From contig NZ_CAJHCQ010000009.1 of assembly GCF_904848665.1 (NCBI RefSeq), positions 1 through 64,000 on the forward strand: a DNA stretch of 64,000 bases, in the 5' to 3' direction. Position 1 is the stretch's first letter. The number at the start of each line of letters is the position of its first letter. A program made the translations under genes and the position numbers. The notes under the pieces were generated by a model, which had not been told where the DNA came from, made no database searches, and saw only the letters and a program-made list of their open reading frames with translations. Below are positions 1 through 9,086 of this stretch, piece after piece. Source of the stretch: Paraburkholderia hiiakae. Its GTDB lineage: Bacteria; Pseudomonadota; Gammaproteobacteria; Burkholderiales; Burkholderiaceae.

Positions 1-330
1 CGGGAAGAGGGCATACGACTGGAACATCATGTTCACGGGACGGCGGTACGGGGGCAGCGACGCGAGGTCTTCGCCGTCGACGAAGATGCGGCCCGACGTA
101 GCCGATTCGAGACCCGCGAGCATGCGCAGCAGCGTGGACTTGCCGCAGCCCGAACTGCCGAGCAGCGCAAAAAGCTCGTTCTTGGCGATGTTCAGGCTCA
201 CGTTGTCCACGGCGATGCTCTCGCCGAACTTCTTGACGACGTTTTCGATACGCACGAATGCGTCGTTCTTTGCCGGGGTCGCGTTGGCGCGCAGAGCTTC
301 TGGGGCGTTGACTTTAGACGTCGAATTCAT
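1..330 (-). CDS. potG: Putrescine/polyamine ABC transporter ATP-binding protein (partial, 3' end off window)
   Basis: Reading the minus strand from the ATG at 330 gives an N-terminal extension followed by an ABC ATPase start with Walker A motif GSSGCGKST and a Q-loop region reading MMFQSYALFP at the edge. This is the PotA/PotG type that energises spermidine/putrescine import at the inner membrane. It lies downstream of the putrescine-binding protein gene on the same strand, so the substrate is inferred from the neighbour. The Walker B, signature and regulatory C-terminal parts are outside the window. PotA versus PotG cannot be separated on this fragment; the binding protein is PotF-like, which favours PotG. 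Confidence 0.88.
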   Translation of the reverse strand, partial: MNSTSKVNAPEALRANATPAKNDAFVRIENVVKKFGESIAVDNVSLNIAKNELFALLGSSGCGKSTLLRMLAGLESATSGRIFVDGEDLASLPPYRRPVNMMFQSYALFP

Positions 331-375
331 GATCTGACCTTGGTTCCTTTCTGATCGCAGTACACGTTTTTCAGG

Positions 376-414
376 CGCGAGTCGGCCCGCACGGGGCGCA
401 CGGGGCGACTCGCG
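376..414 (-). promoter_or_regulatory. Hairpin between potF and potG
   Basis: CGCGAGTCG at 376-384 pairs exactly with CGACTCGCG at 406-414, extended by CCC/GGG after a one-base bulge. It lies between the binding-protein gene and the ATPase gene of the same minus-strand operon and has no following U-tract, so it is more likely an mRNA-stabilising or partial-attenuation hairpin than a full terminator. The role is inferred. Confidence 0.45.
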
Positions 415-581
415 ATTAGTACTGCGAACGGAGCTCGGGAAAGGCTCGCGCGCGTCGTCAAAAAAGGGGGGCGGCGCTGCGCGGCCGGACTTCGGAATTG
501 CGTACTTCAGGCGGAGAGGGGTCGAGCGATCCCTCTTCCGCGTCGTCTCCTTCTTGTTTCCTTCAGGGGGTGATCAGGGTG

Positions 582-1703
582 TTAGTGGCCCGTTTTCAAC
601 TGGGCCCACAGGCGGTTTTCGAGGCGCAGAATGTCAGCCGGCATCGGCTTCATCAGCGTCATCTTCTTGAGTACGTCTTCCGGCGGGTACACCGTCGCGT
701 CCTGCGCAACCCCAGGGGTAACGAACTGGCGTGCCGCCTTGTTCGCGGTCGGGTAGAACACTTCGTTGGTGATCTGCGCGTTGACCTTCGGGTCCGAGAT
801 GTAGTTGATCCACTTCATCGCGTTTTCGGGGTGCGGGGCGTCCTTGGGGACGACCATCACGTCGAACCACAGCAGACCGCCTTCCTTCACGTTCGAGAAC
901 TTGACGTCATACGAGCGCTTGGCCTCCTCGGCGCGACGGTGCGCAATGCCGACGTCGCCCGACCAGGCCACGGCCACGCAGATATCGTTGTTCACGAGGT
1001 CGTTGATATAGCCCGACGAATTGAACTGGGTGATATAGGGGCGGACTTTCTTCAGCACTTCAAACGCGGCCTGGTAGTCGGCGGGGTTCGTGCTGTTCGG
1101 GTCCTTGTGCATGTATTGCAGCGTCGCGGCAAACACGTCCACCGCCTGGTCGAGGAACGACACGCCACAGCCCTTGAGCTTCGAAAGATTCTGCGGGTCG
1201 AACACGAGCGCCCAGCTATCTACGGGCGCGTTCGGGCCGAGTGCCTTTTCCACTGCCTGCTTGTTGTAGCCGATGCCGTCGGTGCCGAATGCCCAGGGCA
1301 CGCCGTATTGATTGCCCGGATCGGCGTCGGCGATCATGTGCATGAGCACGGGGTCGAGGTTCGCGAGGTTGGGGATCTTCGACTTGTCGAGCTTCTGGTA
1401 CACGCCGGCCTGAATCTGCTTGGCCATGTAATTCGATGTGGGCACAACGATATCGTAACCCGAGCTGCCGGCGAGCAGCTTGGCTTGCAGCGTGTCGTCG
1501 CTGTCGTAGTTGTCGTACTTGACCTTGATGCCCGCATCCTTTTCGAAGTTCGGGATGGTGTCCTTCGCGATATAGTCGGACCAGTTATAGACGTTCAAAT
1601 CGCCGTCGGCCGCGTGCGCAGACTGGCTCGAAATGGCCGTGAGGCCCGCACACGCTGCGAGGGCCGCAAGTGCGACCGCATGACGAAGATGACTAACACT
1701 CAT
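582..1703 (-). CDS. potF: Periplasmic putrescine-binding protein
   Basis: A 373-residue extracellular solute-binding protein of the PotF/PotD (SpuD) family. The chosen ATG at 1703 is preceded by AGGGGA; an in-frame ATG at 1772 would add 23 unlikely residues. A signal peptide ends near residue 32 (SAHA before ADGDLNVYNW). The mature start LNVYNWSDYI and the later YGVPWAFGTDGIGYN segment are typical of polyamine-binding proteins. It captures putrescine in the periplasm for the ABC importer whose ATPase follows at 330-1. It sits 75 bp after the aminotransferase gene in the polyamine operon, so uptake and catabolism are probably co-transcribed. Confidence 0.9.
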   Translation of the reverse strand: MSVSHLRHAVALAALAACAGLTAISSQSAHAADGDLNVYNWSDYIAKDTIPNFEKDAGIKVKYDNYDSDDTLQAKLLAGSSGYDIVVPTSNYMAKQIQAGVYQKLDKSKIPNLANLDPVLMHMIADADPGNQYGVPWAFGTDGIGYNKQAVEKALGPNAPVDSWALVFDPQNLSKLKGCGVSFLDQAVDVFAATLQYMHKDPNSTNPADYQAAFEVLKKVRPYITQFNSSGYINDLVNNDICVAVAWSGDVGIAHRRAEEAKRSYDVKFSNVKEGGLLWFDVMVVPKDAPHPENAMKWINYISDPKVNAQITNEVFYPTANKAARQFVTPGVAQDATVYPPEDVLKKMTLMKPMPADILRLENRLWAQLKTGH

Positions 1704-1778
1704 GTTGCTTTCCCCTGAAGATGAAGATCGGCGGGAGGCCCAGCACCCCGTTGCGCCGCCCGCCGTGGACAAGTCGCG

Positions 1779-3221
1779 TTAAGAAAGACCCAGTTGTTGC
1801 GCAGTTGCGTCGATGGCTTTCTTCGCCTTCGACACGATTTCATCGATCTCGGCGCGCGTGACGACGAGCGGCGGCGAGAGCAGCATGCGGTCGCCCGTGG
1901 CGCGCATGATGAGGTTGCCGTTGAAGCAGAAGTCGCGGCAGAGCGTGCCCACGTCGCCGCCATTCGCGAAGCGCTTGCGCGCCTTCGGATCTTCCGCGAG
2001 CTGCAGACCCGCTACGAGACCCGCACCCGAGATGTCGCCGATGATCGGATGATTGGCGAAGGTCTCGCGCAGGCGTTGCTGGAAGTACGGGCCGGTGTCG
2101 TTCTTCACCCGCGTAACGATGCCTTCGTCGCGCAGCAGCTTGAGGTTCGCAACGGCCACGGCAGCAGCCACGGGATGCCCCGAATACGTGAGGCCGTGAT
2201 TGAACTCGCCGTTCTCGATGAGCGCTTTCGCCACGCGGTCGTGAATGCCCACTGCGCCCATCGGCACATAGCCGCTCGTGAGGCCCTTGGCCATCGTGAT
2301 GAGATCCGGCTCGAAGCCGAAGTGCTGATGCGCGAACCATTCGCCGGTGCGGCCAAAACCGCCGATCACTTCGTCGGCGCAGAGCAGGACGTCGTACTTG
2401 CGGCAAATGCGCTGAATTTCCGGCCAGTAGGTGGAGGGCGGGAAGATCACGCCGCCCGCGCCCTGGAACGGCTCGCCGATAAAGGCGGCCACGTTCTCCG
2501 CGCCCACTTCGAGAATCTTCGCTTCGAGGTGCTGTGCACGCGCGAGACCGAACTCTTCGGGCGTCATGTCGGCCGGCGCTTCGCCATAGAAGTACGGCTG
2601 GTCGATGTGCACGATGTTCTCGACCTTCGAGGGCATCTGTTCGTGCATGTAGCCCATGCCACCCAGCGTGCCGCCCGCGATCGTCGAACCGTGATACGCG
2701 TTCCTGCGCGAGATGACGACCTTCTTCGAGGGCTTGCCTTGCGTGAGCCAGTATTGATGCACGATGCGCAGCACCGTGTCGTTGCCTTCGGAGCCGCTGT
2801 TGCAATAGAAGAAGTGGTTGAACGGCTCCGGCGAAAGCTGCGCAAGCAGCGCCGACAATTCAATGACCGGCGGGTGCGTGGTCTTGAAGAACGTGTTGTA
2901 GAAGGGCAGTTCCTGCATTTGCTCGTAGGCGGCGTCGGCCAGTTCCTTGCGGCCATAGCCCACGTTCACGCACCAGAGCCCGGCCATGCCGTCGATGATC
3001 TGGTTGCCTTCGGAGTCCCACAGGTACACACCTTTCGCCTTCACGATCACACGGCTGCCTTGCTTGTTGAGCGAGCCCATGTCCGAAAACGGGTGAATGT
3101 GATGCGCGGCGTCCAGCGCGCGGTATTCGCTCGTCGAGCGCGTCGCGCGCGTGGATTGGGCGCGCAGCGTCGTCGGCACTTCCTGCAGCGCGCTGGCGGG
3201 GGCGTCGATTCGATAGCTCAT
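1779..3221 (-). CDS. spuC: Putrescine aminotransferase (SpuC-like, class III PLP)
   Basis: A 480-residue class III (omega) aminotransferase. Visible family motifs are the cofactor-binding GSEGNDT segment, the DEVIGGFGRTG stretch and the PLP lysine in AKGLTSGYVPMG. The closest family I recognise is the putrescine:pyruvate aminotransferase SpuC, which makes 4-aminobutyraldehyde and alanine. The ATG at 3221 has AGGAG about nine bases upstream. It lies 18 bp downstream of puuA and 75 bp upstream of potF. No PuuB-type gamma-glutamylputrescine oxidase is visible in the window, so this enzyme may supply the deamination step. Taurine- or beta-alanine-type specificity cannot be excluded. Confidence 0.85.
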   Translation of the reverse strand: MSYRIDAPASALQEVPTTLRAQSTRATRSTSEYRALDAAHHIHPFSDMGSLNKQGSRVIVKAKGVYLWDSEGNQIIDGMAGLWCVNVGYGRKELADAAYEQMQELPFYNTFFKTTHPPVIELSALLAQLSPEPFNHFFYCNSGSEGNDTVLRIVHQYWLTQGKPSKKVVISRRNAYHGSTIAGGTLGGMGYMHEQMPSKVENIVHIDQPYFYGEAPADMTPEEFGLARAQHLEAKILEVGAENVAAFIGEPFQGAGGVIFPPSTYWPEIQRICRKYDVLLCADEVIGGFGRTGEWFAHQHFGFEPDLITMAKGLTSGYVPMGAVGIHDRVAKALIENGEFNHGLTYSGHPVAAAVAVANLKLLRDEGIVTRVKNDTGPYFQQRLRETFANHPIIGDISGAGLVAGLQLAEDPKARKRFANGGDVGTLCRDFCFNGNLIMRATGDRMLLSPPLVVTRAEIDEIVSKAKKAIDATAQQLGLS

Positions 3222-3239
3222 TACTGTGTCTCCTTTCGT

Positions 3240-4574
3240 TTACACGTGCAGCAGCAGGTGCTTGCGTTCCCACGAACTGATCACGCGGAAATACGCTTCG
3301 TATTCGGTTTCCTTGAGCGCAAGGTAGGCGCGCACGAACTTCTCGCCGAGGAGGTCGTTGAGCGGCTCGCACGCGCTCATCAACGTGAGGCCCTCTTCGA
3401 GGTTGCGCGGCAACTGGTACGGCAGTGCGTAGCCGTCGCTCACGAGCGGTTCCGTTGGTTTGAGGTGCTGCGTCATGCCCAGGTAGCCTGCGGCGAGTGT
3501 CGCGGCAATCGCGAGATACGGGTTGGTATCCACGCCCGGGATGCGGTTCTCCACACGGCGCGCGGCCGGCGACGAATACGGCACGCGAAAGCCCACGGTG
3601 CGGTTGTCGTAGCCCCACGCAACGTTGATCGGCGCGGCCATGAAGCGCGACAGCCGGCGATACGAGTTGATGTACGGCGCGAAGATCGGCATGAGCGCGG
3701 GCGTGTACTTCTGCAGGCCGGCGATGTACGCATGGAACATGTCCGTGGGTTTGCCGTCCGAGCCCGTGAAGAGGTTCTGGCCGCTTTCCGCCGAGACGAG
3801 GCTCTGATGAATGTGCATGGCCGAGCCCGGCTCGTTCTCCATCGGCTTCGCCATGAACGTGGCGTACATATGATGGCGCAGCGCGGCTTCACGCACCGTG
3901 CGCTTGAACAGGAACACGCGGTCGGCGAGGCCCAGCGGTTCACCGTGCATGAAGTTGATTTCCATCTGCGCGGCGCCGACTTCGTGAATCAGTGTGTCGA
4001 CTTCGAGGTCCTGAATATCGCAGTACTCGTAGATGTCCTCGAAGAGCGGATCGAACTCGTTCACCGCTTCGATCGAGTACGCCTGGCGGCCGGTTTCCGG
4101 ACGGCCCGTGCGGCCGATGGGCGGCGCGAGCGGAATGTCCGGGTCCTTGTTCATGTCGACGAGATAGAACTCCAGTTCTGGCGCAATGATCGGCTTCCAG
4201 CCCTTGGCTTCATAGAGTTCGAGCACGCGGCGCAGGACGCGGCGCGGCGAGATCTCGACGGGCGTGCCGTCGAAGTGGACGCAATCGTGAATCACTTGCG
4301 CCGTGGGGTCGGTGGCCCACGGAATGATGCGGATGGTGGACGCATCGGGCACGCACACCATGTCGGGATCGGTGACGCCGGTGAGGCTGCCGTCTTCGGG
4401 GTATTCGCCCGTGACGGTCTGGATCATCACGGCTTGCGGCAAGCGCATGGACTCGCCCGACTCGAACTTGCTGCGCGGAATGATCTTGCCGCGTGCGATG
4501 CCCGCCATGTCGGGGATGATCGCTTCGATTTCGGTGATGTGATGCTTTTTCAGGAATTCGTCGATTTCATGCAT
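3240..4574 (-). CDS. puuA: Gamma-glutamylputrescine synthetase (glutamine-synthetase family)
   Basis: A 444-residue glutamine-synthetase-family enzyme. The start MHEIDEFLKKH, the PDMAGIARGK segment, and catalytic-domain features ELEFYLVD, AMHIHQSL and the ENRIPGVDTNPY stretch mark the PuuA/SpuI group, which joins glutamate to putrescine using ATP. The ATG at 4574 follows GAGAGAAAG; a start further upstream at 4766 would add 64 residues overlapping the puuD gene in another frame. It lies between puuD and the aminotransferase in one operon. Activity on other mono- or polyamines is possible in this family. Confidence 0.88.
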   Translation of the reverse strand: MHEIDEFLKKHHITEIEAIIPDMAGIARGKIIPRSKFESGESMRLPQAVMIQTVTGEYPEDGSLTGVTDPDMVCVPDASTIRIIPWATDPTAQVIHDCVHFDGTPVEISPRRVLRRVLELYEAKGWKPIIAPELEFYLVDMNKDPDIPLAPPIGRTGRPETGRQAYSIEAVNEFDPLFEDIYEYCDIQDLEVDTLIHEVGAAQMEINFMHGEPLGLADRVFLFKRTVREAALRHHMYATFMAKPMENEPGSAMHIHQSLVSAESGQNLFTGSDGKPTDMFHAYIAGLQKYTPALMPIFAPYINSYRRLSRFMAAPINVAWGYDNRTVGFRVPYSSPAARRVENRIPGVDTNPYLAIAATLAAGYLGMTQHLKPTEPLVSDGYALPYQLPRNLEEGLTLMSACEPLNDLLGEKFVRAYLALKETEYEAYFRVISSWERKHLLLHV

Positions 4575-4605
4575 GATCTTTCTCTCTGTTCTGTATGGGC
4601 CGGCA

Positions 4606-5415
4606 TCAGGCGTGGGCAGCGCGCGGCGCATGCGCCACGTCGTGTCCGGCCCCGCGCGGTATTCGGGCCAGCATGTGGTTGCGGCAAGCCTCGCCGAACG
4701 CGTGGAAGATGGCGGTGGACAGCGCGTCGTCGGCGTATTTCCACTCGGGGTGCCATTGCACGCCAAGCGCGAAGCTGTGCGCGTTCGCCACGCTCACGGC
4801 TTCGATGAGACCGTCGGGTGCGAATGCCTCGGCCACGAGGCCCGCACCCAGCCGCTCGATACCCTGGCCGTGCAGCGAATTCACGCGTGCTTCGCGTGCA
4901 CCACCCGCGAGCCGTTGCAGCAGACCGCCTTCCACTAGCTTCAACGCGTGCGCCGGGCCGTATTGCGTGTCGAGCGGATCGTCCTTGTTCTCGCGATGGT
5001 CGTCATAGCGTGCAACGTTATGCACCTGCTGATGCAGCGTGCCGCCGAATACCACGTTCATCTCCTGGAAGCCCCGGCAGATGGCGAGCACCGGCACGCC
5101 AGCTTCGATCGCGGCACGCATGAGCGGCAGCGTGGTGGCGTCGCGGGCCGGGTCGTGCAGCGTGCCTGCCTCGCTCGCCGGGCCGCCATAACGATGCGGC
5201 TCGACGTTCGAATAGCTGCCCGTGAAAAGCAGGCCATCCACGGCTTCGAGAATGTCGGACGCAGCCTGCCGCTCGCCAAGCGCGGGCAGCACGAATGCGA
5301 GTGCGCCGGCGCCATCCACCGCTGCGCCGATGTACTTCTCGCCAGCAACGTGTGAAGCGTGCGGTCCCATCATCGTGCGGTCGGCGGTGACGCCAACTAA
5401 TGGTCTGGTTCGCAT
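4606..5415 (-). CDS. puuD: Gamma-glutamyl-GABA hydrolase (class I glutamine amidotransferase-like)
   Basis: About 269 residues. The nucleophile cysteine lies in LAICRGFQEMN and the His-Glu pair in QWHPEW, as in the peptidase C26/PuuD family, which cleaves gamma-glutamyl-GABA to glutamate and GABA. The start is uncertain: the ATG at 5415 gives MRTRPLVGVTAD, matching the usual family beginning but with a poor ribosome site, and an in-frame ATG at 5472 would add 19 residues behind a weak AAGG. It is the first gene of the polyamine operon, so its promoter should lie in 5416-6339. The puuA start is 31 bp downstream. Confidence 0.87.
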   Translation of the reverse strand: MRTRPLVGVTADRTMMGPHASHVAGEKYIGAAVDGAGALAFVLPALGERQAASDILEAVDGLLFTGSYSNVEPHRYGGPASEAGTLHDPARDATTLPLMRAAIEAGVPVLAICRGFQEMNVVFGGTLHQQVHNVARYDDHRENKDDPLDTQYGPAHALKLVEGGLLQRLAGGAREARVNSLHGQGIERLGAGLVAEAFAPDGLIEAVSVANAHSFALGVQWHPEWKYADDALSTAIFHAFGEACRNHMLARIPRGAGHDVAHAPRAAHA

Positions 5416-6339
5416 GACTAATGATTCGCTTGTTTGCCCGTGCGTGACATATCGATGCGACGGGCGTGACATGACCTTGCAGCCTTGCGGGACGCAAAAC
5501 TACAAACCCTGTGTGCTCCGCGCAGCGACGCTAACGTATCGCGCTGCGCGTGGAGATCATGTAGGCGGTTCGTTTCTTGCCGTTGTGAGGCGCGACTGTG
5601 CTCAGTCGTGCGCAGCCACCTCGTAGAGGCGCGACGAGACACCTCGCGAACAAACGACGGCGAAGAAAACGAACGGCGCAGGAAGGAGAGGCGCTAGGGC
5701 AGAAGCGACGCGACTTCGTCCGTGTGGACGGCAATGAAGGCGCGTGCGGAGACGGAGTTATGACGCCGGACGGAGCGGCGGGAAAGGATCGTGAAGACGG
5801 ACAGGAACAGGCGAGAGGCAAGCCTGCCGCTACTGCCGTCGGCGATGGCGGTGCAGTCACTGCGAAGACACCTCGCATGACTACGATCCCACCTCACCAG
5901 AGGGCCACGGACTCTCACAATAACACTCGACTGGTTGCGTTGAAAAAGACGTCTGGTTCAAGCATTCGAGGTCGTCAATTTGAGTGATGCATTAAACATT
6001 GAGCGACATCGATGTATTGCTTTCCAAACTCAGCCGACTCGCTATGTTTCTCGCATAAAACGCGGTTTTTGCGTTGCAACGCGGAAGAAACGATGCAGTG
6101 TTCGACCTGTAGTTCAGCATATACGAGCCAAAAAGGGCGTCAATTATTTTTTCAAGTTTTTGATGTCAGCACTTTCCCCGAGAGCCCTGCGAAATAGCAC
6201 GCTGTGCGAAATATCGGCTCCTGCACTTATATTTCGAATAACTTACAGGGGTTTGTACTGACGCAAAATAAAGCAAAGTGATTAGAATATTCAACACGTC
6301 CACCGCGCCCCTTACGCGCTCTGCTAACGGTCCTTCATC
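5416..6339. other. Long divergent intergenic region, no gene recognised
   Basis: About 920 bp between puuD (minus) and the cupin-HTH regulator (plus). The part up to about 5990 is GC-rich with only compositionally biased open frames that resemble no protein. The part from about 5990 to 6335 is clearly AT-richer and probably carries the divergent promoters and the operators of the regulator at 6340. I could not pick a convincing operator by eye. Confidence 0.5.
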
Positions 6340-6909
6340 GTGTCCGAGTCCTCCTCTGTGTCATCCGAAGTTGCCACGCGCCTGCGCTACGTTCGCAAAC
6401 GCTATGGGTTGTCGCAGCGCGAGCTCGCCAAGCGTGCGGGCGTGACCAATGGCGCGATCTCGCTGATCGAGCAAAGTCGCGTCAGTCCCTCCGTGGGCTC
6501 GCTCAAGAAGTTGCTCGAATGCATTCCGATGAGCCTCGCCGAGTTCTTCACGTTCGATCTCACCGAAGGGACAGAAGTCGTGTCGCGGCGCGGCGAAATG
6601 CCGAACCTCGGCAACGAATCGATCGAGTTCTATCTGGCCGGCGCGAGCGTGAAGGACCGCAACATGGGCATCATGCGCGAGGTCTATCAGCCGCTGGCCG
6701 ATACCGGGCCTGAAATGCTGACGCATGCAGGGCACGAAGGCGGCGTGGTGGTCGCTGGACAACTCGAACTGACCGTGGAGGGCACGACGTGGCTGCTCGA
6801 CCCCGGAGACAGCTACTACTTCGAAAGCCGCTTCCCGCACCGGTTTCGCAATCCCAGCGCGAACGAAGTCTGCGAAGTGGTGTCGGCCAATTCGCCGCCC
6901 ACCTTCTGA
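6340..6909 (+). CDS. puuR: HTH-XRE / cupin transcriptional regulator of polyamine catabolism (PuuR-like)
   Basis: A 189-residue regulator with an N-terminal XRE helix-turn-helix (about residues 10-65, with LSQRELAKRAGVTNGAISLIE as the core, then SVGSLKKLLE) and a C-terminal cupin sensor domain (about 105-180, with HAGHEGGVVVAGQLELTVEG and DSYYFESRFPHRF). This is the PuuR architecture that represses puu genes until a polyamine or its product binds. The start codon is GTG at 6340. It stands divergent from the puuD operon and 81 bp before puuC, so it probably controls both. Confidence 0.85.
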   Translation: MSESSSVSSEVATRLRYVRKRYGLSQRELAKRAGVTNGAISLIEQSRVSPSVGSLKKLLECIPMSLAEFFTFDLTEGTEVVSRRGEMPNLGNESIEFYLAGASVKDRNMGIMREVYQPLADTGPEMLTHAGHEGGVVVAGQLELTVEGTTWLLDPGDSYYFESRFPHRFRNPSANEVCEVVSANSPPTF

Positions 6910-6990
6910 CTCCCTGATCGCGCGAACCCGTTTCACCTTGGCGCCGCGTTGCGGCGTGCAAGGTGGATCGCAAATCATTGAGGCATCCTG

Positions 6991-8481
6991 ATGGAAAAGA
7001 AAACTCTCGCTTACTGGCAGGACAAGGCCGCGACGCTTTCGATTGAAGGCCGCGCATTCATCGACGGCGCGTACCGTGACGCGTATTCGGGCCGCACGTT
7101 CGACTGCGTGAGCCCGATCGACGGCCGTGTGCTCGCAGGCGTGGCCGATTGCGGCGCAGCCGATGTCGATGCCGCGGTCGGCGCCGCGCGCCGCGCGTTC
7201 AACGACGGCGTATGGGCAGGCCTGAATCCGCGTGCCCGCAAGGCCGTTCTGCTGCGCTGGGCTGCGCTCATGCGCGAGCACCTCGACGAGCTGGCATTGC
7301 TCGAAACGCTCGACGCAGGCAAGCCCATTGGCGACACGACCACTGTCGATGTGCCGGGTGCGGCCTACTGCGTGGAATGGTTCGCTGAAGCCATCGACAA
7401 GGTCGGCGGCGAAGTCGTGCCCGCCGATCATCATCTCGTCGGCCTCGTCACGCGCGAACCCATTGGCGTGGTCGCCGCCGTCGTGCCGTGGAACTTCCCG
7501 ATCCTGATGGCTTCGTGGAAGTTCGGGCCTGCGCTCGCCGCGGGCAATAGCGTCGTGCTCAAGCCTTCGGAGAAGTCGCCGCTCACGGCCATTCGCGTGG
7601 CGCAACTTGCGCACGAGGCCGGCATTCCGGCGGGCGTGTTCAACGTGCTGCCGGGCGGCGGGGAACCGGGGAAGCTGCTTGGCTTACATCGCGACGTGGA
7701 CTGCATAGCGTTCACCGGATCGACGAACGTGGGCAAGCAGATCATGCAGTACGCGGGCCAGTCGAACCTCAAGCGCGTGTGGCTCGAACTTGGCGGCAAG
7801 TCGCCCAACATCGTACTGCACGATTGCCCGGATCTCGATCGTGCCGCAAACGCAGCGGCGGGCGCAATCTTCTACAACATGGGCGAGATGTGCACGGCGG
7901 GCTCGCGCCTGCTCGTCCATCACGAGATCAAGGATGTGTTCCTCGCGAAGCTTGTCGAGGCCGCGAAGGCATATAAGCCTGGGAATCCTCTCGATCCGAA
8001 TGTGTCGATGGGCGCGATTATCGACAAGGTTCAGCTAGAGCGGGTGCTGAGCTATATCGAGGCCGGCCGCAAGGATTCGAAGCTGCTGACCGGTGGCGAA
8101 CGCGTGAATGCGGAGGGCGGCGGTTTCTACGTGGAGCCCACCGTGTTCGACACGCATCACGACACGAAGGTTGCGCGCGAGGAAATTTTCGGGCCGGTGC
8201 TCTCGGTCATCACGTTTAGCACGATCGACGAGGCGGTGCGCATTGCCAACGACAGCGATTACGGGCTCGCCGCGGCTGTGTGGACCGCTAACCTCACGCA
8301 TGCGCATGAAATTTCGCGCCGCCTGCGTGCGGGCACGGTGTGGGTGAACTGCTACGACGAAGGCGGCGACATGAACTTCCCGTTCGGCGGCTTCAAGGAA
8401 TCGGGCAACGGCCGCGACAAGTCGTTGCACGCGCTCGAAAAGTACACGGAACTCAAGTCCACGCTCGTGCGGCTGCGCTAA
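6991..8481 (+). CDS. puuC: Gamma-glutamyl-gamma-aminobutyraldehyde dehydrogenase
   Basis: A 496-residue aldehyde dehydrogenase with VVPWNFP near residue 165, FTGSTNVGKQI as NAD-binding loop, catalytic Glu in LELGGKSPNIV and catalytic Cys in NMGEMCTAGSR. The start MEKKTLAYWQDKA resembles PuuC/KauB enzymes, which oxidise gamma-glutamyl-gamma-aminobutyraldehyde or related amino-aldehydes with NAD(P)+. The role is supported by the adjacent puuR-like gene and the facing puuDA-spuC operon. A broader amino-aldehyde or indole-acetaldehyde activity cannot be excluded. Confidence 0.88.
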   Translation: MEKKTLAYWQDKAATLSIEGRAFIDGAYRDAYSGRTFDCVSPIDGRVLAGVADCGAADVDAAVGAARRAFNDGVWAGLNPRARKAVLLRWAALMREHLDELALLETLDAGKPIGDTTTVDVPGAAYCVEWFAEAIDKVGGEVVPADHHLVGLVTREPIGVVAAVVPWNFPILMASWKFGPALAAGNSVVLKPSEKSPLTAIRVAQLAHEAGIPAGVFNVLPGGGEPGKLLGLHRDVDCIAFTGSTNVGKQIMQYAGQSNLKRVWLELGGKSPNIVLHDCPDLDRAANAAAGAIFYNMGEMCTAGSRLLVHHEIKDVFLAKLVEAAKAYKPGNPLDPNVSMGAIIDKVQLERVLSYIEAGRKDSKLLTGGERVNAEGGGFYVEPTVFDTHHDTKVAREEIFGPVLSVITFSTIDEAVRIANDSDYGLAAAVWTANLTHAHEISRRLRAGTVWVNCYDEGGDMNFPFGGFKESGNGRDKSLHALEKYTELKSTLVRLR

Positions 8482-8487
8482 CGCGAT

Positions 8488-8931
8488 TTACCGCTCCACC
8501 AGCGCGCCGAGATTGGCGCGCACTCGCTGAAGCATCGCACTGAATTGCTCAGCTTCTTCAGGTGTGAAGCCCGCCAGGGCTTCCGCCTGCACCTCGTCGC
8601 CCACGCGGCGTGCGCCCGTGAGCACGCCTTCCGCCTTGGGCGTAAGGCTCACCAGCAATTCGCGGCGGTCGTCCGGGTTCGGCGTGCGCTCGACCCAGCC
8701 GCCTTCCTCCATGCGCTCCAGCAGCCGCCCCGCGGAAATGGGCGCCACTTCCAGCAGTTCGGCAAGACGTGCCTGGTTCATGTCGCCGTAGTGCGCCAGG
8801 TACGCGATCATGCGGCACTGCGCGCGGGTGAGTTCGAGCGACGACTTCGCAAGCTCGTCGTAACGTTTGCCGTACAGGCGGCCTACGTCGACGACCAGGA
8901 AGCCAAAGCGCTTTTCGAGGTCGGTAGTCAT
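8488..8931 (-). CDS. MarR-family transcriptional regulator
   Basis: A 147-residue winged-helix protein. The core reads LTRAQCRMIAYLAHYG, then NQARLAELLEVAPISAGRLLERMEEGGWVERTPNPDDRRE, the standard recognition helix and DDRR wing of MarR. The ATG at 8931 gives MTTDLEKRFGF. It is divergent from the drug exporter at 9087, with a perfect 14-bp palindrome between them, so it probably represses that exporter. It converges with puuC, whose stop is 6 bp away. Confidence 0.9.
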   Translation of the reverse strand: MTTDLEKRFGFLVVDVGRLYGKRYDELAKSSLELTRAQCRMIAYLAHYGDMNQARLAELLEVAPISAGRLLERMEEGGWVERTPNPDDRRELLVSLTPKAEGVLTGARRVGDEVQAEALAGFTPEEAEQFSAMLQRVRANLGALVER

Positions 8932-9017
8932 CGCGCGATTATACGGGCGTGCGGCTCGCGCCTTCGCGCGCGCGTCCTTTCCCTGGCGATACCGATTGCG
9001 TCCACAGGCGCGAGCCG

Positions 9018-9035
9018 TATAATAAGCATGCTTAT
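9018..9035 (+). promoter_or_regulatory. Promoter -10 box overlapped by a palindromic MarR operator candidate
   Basis: TATAAT at 9018-9023 is a consensus -10 box reading toward the exporter gene, with TTGCGT at 8996-9001 as a possible -35 (16-bp spacer). The perfect 14-bp palindrome ATAAGCATGCTTAT at 9022-9035 overlaps the -10 and the expected start site, where a bound MarR dimer would block transcription. It lies between the divergent marR-type and exporter genes. The sequence is direct; the binding protein is inferred. Confidence 0.6.
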
Positions 9036-9086
9036 CAATTCGATGCGCTCCGCCCCCAAACACGCTAGCCGCCAGACAACCGCACG

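Noticed and set aside
498..4808. Very long plus-strand open frames opposite the polyamine genes
   Set aside because: They run antisense to clear genes, have Arg/His/Val-rich composition and no domain; they result from high GC content.
5598..5987. Open frame of about 130 codons in the puuD-puuR gap
   Set aside because: Its composition is basic and repetitive, with no ribosome site of note and no recognisable motif.
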